Positions 9,901 through 18,267 of a stretch of 43,870 nucleotides of DNA are shown here, piece by piece (within the stretch, counting starts at the first letter, position 1; each line of letters starts with the position of its first letter). The notes beneath the pieces were generated by a model that had not been told where the DNA came from, did no database searches, and saw only the letters and a list, made by a program, of their open reading frames with translations. Where the stretch lies: the NCBI GenBank assembly GCA_937924495.1, contig CALDSS010000153.1, forward strand, positions 1-43,870, given 5' to 3'. Both the position numbers and the translations under genes were made by a program. Origin of the DNA: an uncultured Saprospiraceae bacterium. Lineage in GTDB: Bacteria > Bacteroidota > Bacteroidia > Chitinophagales > Saprospiraceae.

Positions 9901-10859
9901 GCGTAAACAGATTTGTATCGACCATCAGAAGATGCACCAATACCTTTTACGACTGCATATATTTTATCACCATCTCTTTCTGCATCTTCCAGACGCTTCA
10001 TCAATAACATTCCAACTCCTTCACCAATCAACATCCCATCACCTGCCTCACTAAAAGGGCTGATTTTTCCAGATGGTGAGAATGCTGGCGTTTTTGAGAA
10101 AGACATGTACATGAAAATGGAATTGTCGGTATCTACTCCACCGGTTAACATCATATCTGACCGACCTTCGACCAATTCACTCAAGGCCATTTTCACGGCA
10201 GAAAGTGAAGCGGCACAAGCTGCATCCACAACGGAATTGATTCCACCTAAATCAAATCGATTGGTAATTCGACCTGAGATCACATTCCCGAGCATTCCAG
10301 GGAATGAATTTTCATTCCAACCGATAAATGCTTTGTTTATCTTTTCAATGATAGGTGGAATGTCTGCTTCAGAGATTCCGCTTGAACGAAGTGCTTTTTC
10401 CCAAACTGGTCTTTGCAATCTGGTCATTAATGGCCCAATCAATTTTTGACCACCACCGACGCCCAAAATTACGCCGGTCTTTTCACGCAATTCTTTGGTA
10501 AATTTCTCTGAGCCTTTTCCATAACCTCCATCTTGAAAAGCGTCACGAGCAGCCACTAAAGCCAACAGTTGACTCACATCTGTCACTTCCAAAATATTTG
10601 GCGGCAAGCCAAATTCCATTGGATTGAAATCAATTTTTGGTAGGAAGCCACCAACCTTGCAATAAGTCCGGTCTTCGGCAAATGGATCTGGATTATAATA
10701 ATCATCAATTTTCCATCTATCTTCTGGAACTTCGACAATGCTATCACGTGCTTCGACAATATTATTCCAGTATTCCTCCAAGTTTTTGGCATCTGCAAAA
10801 AAAGCAGAAAGACCAACAATGGCCACAGGAGTTTTACTAAGTGAGGAGTTTAAATTCAT
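6927..10859 (-). CDS. PUFA-synthase-like KS-AT-ACP-ACP protein (PfaA N-terminal-like)
   Basis: KS motif [36 protein letters not shown] motif GHSFGE; two ACP motifs [15 protein letters not shown]. Confidence 0.93.
   Translation of the reverse strand: [1310 protein letters not shown]
6942..7500 (-). repeat. Tandem ACP domain repeat (two copies, 351-bp offset)
   Basis: Near-identical DNA at ~7061-7148 and ~7412-7499, and at 6951 vs 7302; offset 351 bp (117 codons); both encode [39 protein letters not shown]. Confidence 0.92.
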
Positions 10860-10986
10860 GTAATTTTCAAATGATGAATTTTTTGATAAAATTTAATTTA
10901 AAATCTATAATTATCTAAAATTCAGTTTTTTATAAAATACAAAAGTTCATATTAAATTTTTATTACTAAAAATAGACCAATTTCAG

Positions 10987-11601
10987 TTAAATGGAAACCC
11001 TGAAAAGTTCTTCTTGCTTTTTTAGTAATTCTAATCCTTTTGAGGTGCATAAACCTCGCATGTATGGCACCAATGTTCCGAAGGTTAATCGCTCTCTTGA
11101 GAATCTTTCCATCGGAAATTTTTGATGGTCTTTGAATAATTTCAAAAGGCACAAAACTGTCGTTCCTACAACCTCAATATCCAAGTCATCTACAAAAATG
11201 CCATCGTCGATTCCCCAATTGGCGAGGTACAACATTTCTTCTTTGGCATAAAGCCCTGCTTTTTCAATTTCGGATTCAAGGTTGGGATGAAACCGAAAAA
11301 TATCTGGATAAAAGTTGGGATTGATGGTATAAGCTCTTTCAAGGATTTTTTGATGCAAAAGCCCCATTGCCGCAATGGCATTTGGAGCATTGTGTATTAT
11401 CTCCTCATTTTCATTCCTTACCTTTTTGTGGTATTCCCAAATACAATCGGTTAGCAATTCGTCCTTGTCTTTGAAAAATTTATAGATAGTTCTTTTGGAA
11501 GTTCGAAGCTCTGAAACAATCCGATCAATGGTCACTACCTTTACCCCGTGTTTAAGGAAAAGTTCGGAAGCGATTTCAGTAATTTTTTGTTGTGTTACCA
11601 T
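10987..11601 (-). CDS. TetR/AcrR family transcriptional regulator
   Basis: N-terminal HTH: QKITEIASELFLKHGVKVVTIDRIVSELRTSKRTIYKFFKDKDEL. Confidence 0.88.
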   Translation of the reverse strand: MVTQQKITEIASELFLKHGVKVVTIDRIVSELRTSKRTIYKFFKDKDELLTDCIWEYHKKVRNENEEIIHNAPNAIAAMGLLHQKILERAYTINPNFYPDIFRFHPNLESEIEKAGLYAKEEMLYLANWGIDDGIFVDDLDIEVVGTTVLCLLKLFKDHQKFPMERFSRERLTFGTLVPYMRGLCTSKGLELLKKQEELFRVSI

Positions 11602-11722
11602 CTATTTGAACCAGCGGTAATTATTTTGTCTCACCAGTACCGCACAAATGAACGAAAGATTTTTGTGAAGAAAGAATGATAATTAAAATAAAAATTAGTT
11701 TTGCCAAAAATCGTCATCAATC

Positions 11723-12364
11723 ATGAAGATTTATTGGGCAAACTCAGGAGAAATACCGCAAAGCATAACGCTTCAAGCGTTTGTTTCTGATTTACCAAAA
11801 AACATGATTGAAAAATCACTTAGATATAAATCAGAGGAGGCCGCTTTCAATTATACAACTGGAAGAAAGCTTCTTAGATTGGGTCTCAAAAATCATGGAC
11901 TGGAAAATGAATTCAATAAGATAAAAATCAATAAGAATGGAAAACCTTTCGTAGCCGGTGTTTTTTTCAATATTTCACATTCTAATGATCTGGTTGTTTG
12001 TGCCTTTGATTCAAATGAAATAGGAATTGATATTGAGAAAATAAAACCAGTTGATTTATCAAATTTCCACCATGTTTTCACTGACCGTGAATTGACATTT
12101 ATTGAAGAAAATGAAAATCCAACTTTGGCTTTTTATAAACTATGGGTAAGGAAAGAAAGTTTTATAAAATCTATTGGTTCAACGATAAAAGAAATGAGAG
12201 AATTGGAAAATAGATTACCCTCCAAAACACTGGTTACCAATACTTTAGAAAACAAAATAGTTGATTTCAAATTGGAAGAAAATTACGTTGGAGCAGCTTG
12301 TGGCATATCATCAATTAAAATAAATTCGATACAAAAAATAGATCTATTAAAATTCAAAACCTAA
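11723..12364 (+). CDS. 4'-phosphopantetheinyl transferase, Sfp/PfaE type
   Basis: Sfp motifs GIDIEKI and FYKLWVRKESFIKSIG; NISHSND; located next to ACP-bearing synthase. Confidence 0.88.
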   Translation: MKIYWANSGEIPQSITLQAFVSDLPKNMIEKSLRYKSEEAAFNYTTGRKLLRLGLKNHGLENEFNKIKINKNGKPFVAGVFFNISHSNDLVVCAFDSNEIGIDIEKIKPVDLSNFHHVFTDRELTFIEENENPTLAFYKLWVRKESFIKSIGSTIKEMRELENRLPSKTLVTNTLENKIVDFKLEENYVGAACGISSIKINSIQKIDLLKFKT

Positions 12365-12455
12365 ATTCTTAATCACGTTTTTCAACGCTCTCAAAACATT
12401 TAAAAACAAAATAACGTTTGATTGAGGCAATTTTAAATAACCTATTCCTATCCTT

Positions 12456-13553
12456 TTGAAAAAATTAATTTTAATACTCTTTTTCTTTGCTTCGATTTCC
12501 AATCTTTTTTCACAGAAATCTGATTCAACAAAGTTGATAAGAGATTCCAAATTCTTTGGACTTCCTTTATTGTTCTTCACCCCAGAGACGGGTTGGGGAG
12601 CTGGCGTTGCTGGTGGTTTTTCTTTTTTGATGCACAAGGAAAAATTAAACGGCCGACGATCTCAGGTTCAATTAGACTTCGCCTACACCACTCGCGAACA
12701 ATTATTGCTGTTTTTTCCATTTCAACTATATTGGAATGAATCGATCAATCAAGCTTACGGAGAAATTGGATTTTTTGATTTTACAGATAGGTTTTATCCA
12801 ATTGGCAATCAGTTTAAAGAAAAAGAGCAAGCCCAATTTGAAGAGTCTTACCGCTTTAATTACCCTCGAATTCGATTGAATTATTTAAGAAGAGTTGATA
12901 AAAAAAACTACCTCGGCATTCGATATTGGTTTGACAATTCCAAAATAACTCGAACAGAGGCAAATGGAGCATTAGCGCGTGGCAATATCCTTGGCAGCCG
13001 TGGAGGAATTATAACGGGTTCTGGTTTAATTTATCAATATGATACCCGAGATCATGTCAATTATTCGAGTAATGGTGCTTTTTTTGAAGGAGTCCTTTAT
13101 GCAAGCGAAAAATGGATGGGTTCTGATTTCAGACATCAAAGAATCTATTTAGATTATCGAAAATTTTTCACTTTACGTCCAAACCACATTCTGGCACTCA
13201 ATGCCTACGGAAGAATGAATTTTGGAAACACCCCCTTTGATGATTTAGCATTGTTTGGAGGTTCTAAACGGATGAGAGGGTATTTTGAAGGATTCTACCG
13301 AGACAATCACATGGCCGTACTTCAGGCGGAATATCGTTTTCCTATTTTTTGGAGATTTAGTGGTGTCGGATTTACAAGTTTTGGAACCGTTACAGATAAA
13401 TTTTCTAACCTCCAAACCCAATATATTCGCCCATCAGGAGGCGTTGGCCTCAGATTTACGTTAGTGCCAAAGGACAAATTAAATTTAAGGATTGACTATG
13501 GTATTGGAAGGAATACAAGTGGATTTTACCTAACTGTAAATGAAGCGTTTTAG
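12456..13553 (+). CDS. BamA/surface-antigen-like outer-membrane beta-barrel protein (TTG start in the track)
   Basis: Signal peptide then PLLFFTPETGWGAGVAGG, LFGGSKRMRGYFEGFYRDNH, GGVGLRFTL: Omp85 barrel-type motifs. Confidence 0.75.
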   Translation: MKKLILILFFFASISNLFSQKSDSTKLIRDSKFFGLPLLFFTPETGWGAGVAGGFSFLMHKEKLNGRRSQVQLDFAYTTREQLLLFFPFQLYWNESINQAYGEIGFFDFTDRFYPIGNQFKEKEQAQFEESYRFNYPRIRLNYLRRVDKKNYLGIRYWFDNSKITRTEANGALARGNILGSRGGIITGSGLIYQYDTRDHVNYSSNGAFFEGVLYASEKWMGSDFRHQRIYLDYRKFFTLRPNHILALNAYGRMNFGNTPFDDLALFGGSKRMRGYFEGFYRDNHMAVLQAEYRFPIFWRFSGVGFTSFGTVTDKFSNLQTQYIRPSGGVGLRFTLVPKDKLNLRIDYGIGRNTSGFYLTVNEAF

Positions 13554-14410
13554 GATTCAAATAGAATTTTTTGATCCAGAACCGTTACTTCTTCATTTGG
13601 AATTTGTGAAACTTCTTCCTCAGGTTTTAGTGGCAAATTTCTTTTTACTAATCTGAGTTTGTGCGAGTATTTTTTTGTTTGCTCATCAAAAATGCCATAG
13701 TGGTCGAGCCTATCAATTCGTACCCTTCCGAAAGAATGAATTATTTGCTCACCACTCAAAATCATGCCTACATGAGTGACTTTTCCTTTTCGATTTTGAA
13801 AATATGCTAAATCACCTTCCTGAACTTGCTCCACAAAATCAACGTTTTTGCCAAATTCGATTTGGAGGTCAGCAGTCCTAGGCAGATTAACACCAATAAA
13901 TCCAAATATGTGTTGAATCAGAGCAGAAGTGTCTAGTCCGAAAGGAGTTCTTCCCCCCTTCATTTCAGGAATATTCAAAAACTTTCTGGCTATTTTAGGA
14001 AGCAATTCAAATACATTACGCTTCAATTCTTGAGGAGAAACCGCTTGTCCACTGTATTCATAATTTTGACCAAACAAAGAGAAACGAAGGCCATCAAACT
14101 GAGGCAGTCGAGCACCAATAGGAATTTGAAAATGGTGATTATTTCCACGAATAGATTGTGAAAGATCTAAAGCAAAGGCAAAATCAGTGGTTAGTTTTTT
14201 AGAACTTTTTTCATCGATTTCCTGTAATTGATTGGATTGAATCCATCCGAAATGGTTATCCATCAAGCCACGCACCTTCAACCATTGTTTCCCTTTTGTA
14301 TCTACTACTTCCACCATTTCTCCAAAAAGCAATTGCGAAAGCAACTCGCTTTGATGATTAGCTTGTGACCTTACCGGAATAACACTTAGAGGGCAAATGC
14401 CAAATCTCAT
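13550..14410 (-). CDS. NlpC/P60-like protein with N-terminal SH3b domain(s); catalytic Cys position is Thr
   Basis: SH3-like PLSVIPVRSQANHQSELLSQLLFGE; NlpC/P60-like FGLDTSALIQHIFGFIGVNLPRTADLQ...GDLAYFQNRKGKVTHVGMIL. Confidence 0.82.
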   Translation of the reverse strand: MRFGICPLSVIPVRSQANHQSELLSQLLFGEMVEVVDTKGKQWLKVRGLMDNHFGWIQSNQLQEIDEKSSKKLTTDFAFALDLSQSIRGNNHHFQIPIGARLPQFDGLRFSLFGQNYEYSGQAVSPQELKRNVFELLPKIARKFLNIPEMKGGRTPFGLDTSALIQHIFGFIGVNLPRTADLQIEFGKNVDFVEQVQEGDLAYFQNRKGKVTHVGMILSGEQIIHSFGRVRIDRLDHYGIFDEQTKKYSHKLRLVKRNLPLKPEEEVSQIPNEEVTVLDQKILFES

Positions 14411-14544
14411 AAACAGATTTGTTAAAAAAGGAATAGGTTAATTAAAAATAATAAAACTGCGTTTCTTAGATTTTAGAAAAAACGGCAAATTCTTTGCCTT
14501 TTAAAACGAGTTCTATGAATTGCCAAAGTTAATTAAAATCAAAT

Positions 14545-14552
14545 TACCTTTG
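14545..14552 (+). promoter_or_regulatory. Bacteroidota-type -7 element TACCTTTG upstream of porP/sprF-like gene
   Basis: Exact match to TAnnTTTG; TTG at 14520-14522, spacer 22 nt. Confidence 0.45.
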
Positions 14553-14676
14553 CGAATCAAAAAGGTGCGTTTTTAAAATTCAGTTTAAAGTTTCTTAATG
14601 AATTTCTGGAACCTGAATTTGCATAAACATTGAACACGCACCAAGATTTGAGGCTCATTCACTTAAAAGATTAATA

Positions 14677-15726
14677 ATGAAAAGTTTTTTTACCGGACTT
14701 TTAGTTTTGGTATTTTGTATATCGTTGAAGGCCCAAGATCAGCACTTCACACAAGTTTATAATGCTCCTCTTGCTCTCAACCCTGCCTTAACGGGTTCTT
14801 ATGCAGGGACTTATCGTTTTTCAGGAATCTATCGTGATCAATGGAGACAAACGTTAGATGATCCGTATGTTACGTTTGCTGGAATGTTGGATGTAAGGTT
14901 TCCGTTAGAAGTTTATAATGGAAAATATAATGATGCGGTCGCAATCGGTTTGATGTTTTATAATGATAAAGTTCCTGGTGTTGATTTTAATACCAATCAA
15001 ATAGCTTTATCTGCTGCCTACCACAAAGCTTTGGATTTGAATAATACACAATACATTTCTTTAGGCATCCAAGGAGGAATCAATCAGCGGAATATCAATT
15101 ACGAAGATTTAACCTTTGATGATGAGTACAATGGAACTACTGGTTTCTTTAATCCAACAAGAGAAATTTTACCCAGTAACAACTTCTCTTTTGATGACTG
15201 GGCTATTGGGCTGAACTATGCCTTTATTCCAGGAAGAAGAACTTCCTTTTACGCAGGAGTATCACTGCACCATATATTCGAACCCCAGGTTTCTTTTTTC
15301 CCAATAGATACAGATATCATGTATGAAGGGAATACTTTATTTAGAAAGTTTGGTGCACAAGTTAGTGCCAGCATCCCGCTTTCTGACAAATATTCTATTC
15401 AACCACGATTAGTTGGAAGCTTGCAAGGTCCTCATTTTCAGGCAGTTACAGGTTCTAATGTTAGAATTGCACTTTCAGAATACGATTACTCCGCACTTCA
15501 TATTGGAGGATGGGTAAGACCAGTCAGAAATTTTGATGATTCGTTCTCGCTTGATGCAGCCATCATAATGTTAGGAATCGAGTACCGAAATATCCTGTTT
15601 GGATTAAGTTATGATGCTACTTTAGTTGATTTGCAAACAACTCGTCGAGGTCAAGGAGCTTTTGAATTTTCTGTTTCCTACTCCAGTAATACCCAAAATG
15701 AAAGTTTACTTTGTCCTAAATTTTAA
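14677..15726 (+). CDS. PorP/SprF family type IX secretion-associated outer membrane protein
   Basis: QDQHFTQVYNAPLALNPALTGSYAGTYRFSGIYRDQWRQ is the classic PorP/SprF N-terminus. Confidence 0.93.
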   Translation: MKSFFTGLLVLVFCISLKAQDQHFTQVYNAPLALNPALTGSYAGTYRFSGIYRDQWRQTLDDPYVTFAGMLDVRFPLEVYNGKYNDAVAIGLMFYNDKVPGVDFNTNQIALSAAYHKALDLNNTQYISLGIQGGINQRNINYEDLTFDDEYNGTTGFFNPTREILPSNNFSFDDWAIGLNYAFIPGRRTSFYAGVSLHHIFEPQVSFFPIDTDIMYEGNTLFRKFGAQVSASIPLSDKYSIQPRLVGSLQGPHFQAVTGSNVRIALSEYDYSALHIGGWVRPVRNFDDSFSLDAAIIMLGIEYRNILFGLSYDATLVDLQTTRRGQGAFEFSVSYSSNTQNESLLCPKF

Positions 15727-16394
15727 ACCGATTGGTTGAAAAGGTGCTGCAAACCCATTGCAAATTTTGAATATTTGGTCAATCTGAAGGGCAATCGTTG
15801 CGCTATCTGATTAGCTTTCCCTTGTGCCTCCTTAGAATATTTCATTTCTAAAATGATTGAAGGAGACTCTGTCCAAATTCTTGAGTAGAAACTTTTCAAT
15901 TCTTCTACAGAGGTTGACAAACCTTTATTGAATAGTGGAAAAAATTTAAGATTTTTATCTATCGTAATTCGGACGGTCTTGTCAGAATTCACAAAATAGC
16001 TTCTGTGATACTGATTTATAACAACAGGGTAAACTTTGGCATCCGATTTTCTTGATGCGGTTTTCACTCTCTCCGTAAGCTCGTTAAGGTTTTTTATTTG
16101 AGAAAGATTTATTTTAAACTGTTCTTTAGTCCCTAAGTCATTTTTTTTACCCTTTATTTCGAGCGTAATTTCATCAGTTAAATTCTCACCATACCATCTT
16201 ACTCTTAGCTTATTTCTTACTGCAATTCCATCTCTATTTTCCCTCAATTTTACATAACCTGGCTCATCAAAATAGATGTTATTCACTACTCTATCATCAT
16301 AAGCTTTTCTAAATCCATGAGGCAAAATTTTCACAGTTTGCTTCACCTGAGAAAAGGGCATTTCATCAATTCGGTATTTTCTTTCGTATCTCAC
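15723..16394 (-). CDS. VTC-domain (polyphosphate polymerase-like) protein
   Basis: MRYERKYRI...VNNIYFDEPGYVKLRENRDGIAVRNKLRVRWYG...EIKGK...YHRSYFV...TIDKNLKFF: VTC/TTM-fold pattern. Confidence 0.85.
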   Translation of the reverse strand: MRYERKYRIDEMPFSQVKQTVKILPHGFRKAYDDRVVNNIYFDEPGYVKLRENRDGIAVRNKLRVRWYGENLTDEITLEIKGKKNDLGTKEQFKINLSQIKNLNELTERVKTASRKSDAKVYPVVINQYHRSYFVNSDKTVRITIDKNLKFFPLFNKGLSTSVEELKSFYSRIWTESPSIILEMKYSKEAQGKANQIAQRLPFRLTKYSKFAMGLQHLFNQSV

Positions 16395-16450
16395 GGCATA
16401 AAAGTAAAAAAAATTAACCTACCCATGTTTCTTTGCGTCCTAAATATATG

Positions 16451-16458
16451 TATCTTTG
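16451..16458 (+). promoter_or_regulatory. Bacteroidota-type -7 element TATCTTTG upstream of rpsU
   Basis: Exact TAnnTTTG match about 45 bp upstream of the start codon. Confidence 0.5.
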
Positions 16459-16503
16459 CGCTCCAAAATTTTAGAACGCGTATTATTAAATTAAATTCAA
16501 TAC

Positions 16504-16689
16504 ATGCTAATCATTAATGTAAAAGAAGGAGAGTCTATTGACAGAGCTCTCAAGCGTTACAAAAACAAGCACCGTAAAGTAGGTGTAATCAAGCAACTTA
16601 GAAATAGAAAGCATTTCACAAAACCTTCTGTTGAACGTAGAGCTGAGGTTTTGAAAGCAAAATATATTCAGGAAAAATACGGTGAGTAA
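16504..16689 (+). CDS. rpsU: 30S ribosomal protein bS21
   Basis: MLIINVKEGESIDRALKRYKNKHRKVGVIKQLRNRKHFTKPSVERR: characteristic S21 sequence. Confidence 0.95.
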   Translation: MLIINVKEGESIDRALKRYKNKHRKVGVIKQLRNRKHFTKPSVERRAEVLKAKYIQEKYGE

Positions 16690-16737
16690 TTTTCCTATTA
16701 TCCAAAATCGGCAAGACGATTTTGGTAAAAAACATAA

Positions 16738-18192
16738 ATGAGCAAATTTCAAAGGCTGGGGTTATCCCAGCCTACCTTAAAGGCAGTTGAGGCATTAGGA
16801 TTTGAAGAACCCACTCTTATTCAGGAAAAAGCGATACCGCTACTTCTCGAAAATTCAAAAGATTTTATCGGCTTAGCACAAACTGGAACAGGCAAGACAG
16901 CTGCCTTCGGTTTGCCGTTAATGGATTTGGTTGACCCAAAGTCAGTCAATCCTCAAGCCCTAATTTTAGCTCCAACGCGTGAGCTCTGTGTTCAAATCAC
17001 GAACCAGTTGATGGAATTCTCCAAGTTTGATAAAGGTGTCCGAATTGTGGCCGTTTACGGCGGAGCTGATATTCGAAGGCAAATCACTACTATCAAAAAA
17101 GGAGTCCAAATTATCGCAGCCACTCCTGGGCGATTGCGAGACCTGATCAGACGAAAAGCGGTTAACTTAGCACAAATTCAGTTTTTAGTTTTGGATGAAG
17201 CAGACGAAATGCTCAACATGGGTTTTCGGGAAGAGATTGACGAAATCTTAAAATCTGCTCCTTCTGAAAAAAGAGTCTGGTTGTTTTCCGCAACCATGAG
17301 TAAGGATGTTAAGCGCATCACCAAACATTATATGGATTCCCCTGAGGAAGTAGTGGTTGGTCAACAAAATGCAGCGAATAATGATATTACTCATATTTAC
17401 ACATTAGTACGACCAAAAGAAAAATATATCGCTTTAAAACGATTCATCTTTTCTTCAAATGCTGATGAGGTATATGGAATAATTTTCTGTCGTACTCGTC
17501 GAGATACTGTCACGCTTGCCAACCAGCTGGTTTTTGATGGATTCAGATCAGATGCCTTAAATGGTGATTTGAGTCAAGCGGCACGTGATAAGGTGATGCA
17601 GAAATTCAAAAAGAAAAAAATCAATCTTTTGGTGGCAACTGATGTTGCGGCAAGAGGAATTGATGTTGATAGTATTACCCACGTTTTTCATTATAATATT
17701 CCTGAAGACATAAACTTCTACACACATAGAAGCGGCAGAACGGGCAGAGCTGGGAACAAGGGTCATTCTATTATTTTGGCTCATCCGAAGGACAAACGTC
17801 AATTGACTGCAGTTGAAAGAAAAATTGGGTCGAAAATAAAGTTCGTCAAAATACCAACAAGGAAAGTTATTTATGATAGAAAACTTTCCATCCTTATTGA
17901 GGATTTGAAAAAGGCGAAAGCAATTCCAGAAGTTGATGGATTATTGGAAGAGGCGAATAAGAAATTAAGTAATTTGACCAAAGAGGACTTGCTGAGGCAA
18001 ATTGCTTACATGACTTTAGGCAAAGGTGAAGAAGTAGAAGAAATCAGAACCTACGATCCTTCCAAATCTTCTGAATCCAAGCCAAAGTCTCGAGCAAGAT
18101 CATCTTCTAAGAATGGAAATCCTTTTCATAAAAAGAAGGCTCGAAAAAAATTCGAACGCAGCAAAAAGAAATTTAAGAAAAAGAAGAAATAA
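16738..18192 (+). CDS. DEAD-box ATP-dependent RNA helicase
   Basis: AQTGTGKTAA, PTRELC, TPGRL, DEAD, SAT, ARGID, HRSGRTGRAG; Lys/Arg-rich C-terminal tail. Confidence 0.96.
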   Translation: MSKFQRLGLSQPTLKAVEALGFEEPTLIQEKAIPLLLENSKDFIGLAQTGTGKTAAFGLPLMDLVDPKSVNPQALILAPTRELCVQITNQLMEFSKFDKGVRIVAVYGGADIRRQITTIKKGVQIIAATPGRLRDLIRRKAVNLAQIQFLVLDEADEMLNMGFREEIDEILKSAPSEKRVWLFSATMSKDVKRITKHYMDSPEEVVVGQQNAANNDITHIYTLVRPKEKYIALKRFIFSSNADEVYGIIFCRTRRDTVTLANQLVFDGFRSDALNGDLSQAARDKVMQKFKKKKINLLVATDVAARGIDVDSITHVFHYNIPEDINFYTHRSGRTGRAGNKGHSIILAHPKDKRQLTAVERKIGSKIKFVKIPTRKVIYDRKLSILIEDLKKAKAIPEVDGLLEEANKKLSNLTKEDLLRQIAYMTLGKGEEVEEIRTYDPSKSSESKPKSRARSSSKNGNPFHKKKARKKFERSKKKFKKKKK

Positions 18193-18194
18193 AA

Positions 18195-18230
18195 AAGAGG
18201 CGCTCAAAAATTTGAGCGCCTCTTGGTTTT
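18195..18230. terminator. Perfect-stem intrinsic terminator, potentially bidirectional
   Basis: AAGAGGCGCTC-aaaaattt-GAGCGCCTCTT flanked by A-tract (left) and TTGGTTTT (right), between convergent genes. Confidence 0.88.
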
Positions 18231-18267
18231 CATGGTTATGAGGGAAAATTGACAATCTTAAATTTCT

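Noticed and set aside
7031-10449. Plus-strand ORFs opposite the KS-AT-ACP protein (e.g. 7031-7345, 9913-10449)
   Set aside because: Antisense to conserved domains; low-complexity translations follow from codon bias of the real gene.
14564-14642. 7-bp inverted pair GGTGCGT/ACGCACC upstream of PorP/SprF as a riboswitch
   Set aside because: Arms are short and ~65 nt apart with no further conserved structure; likely chance or weak leader pairing.
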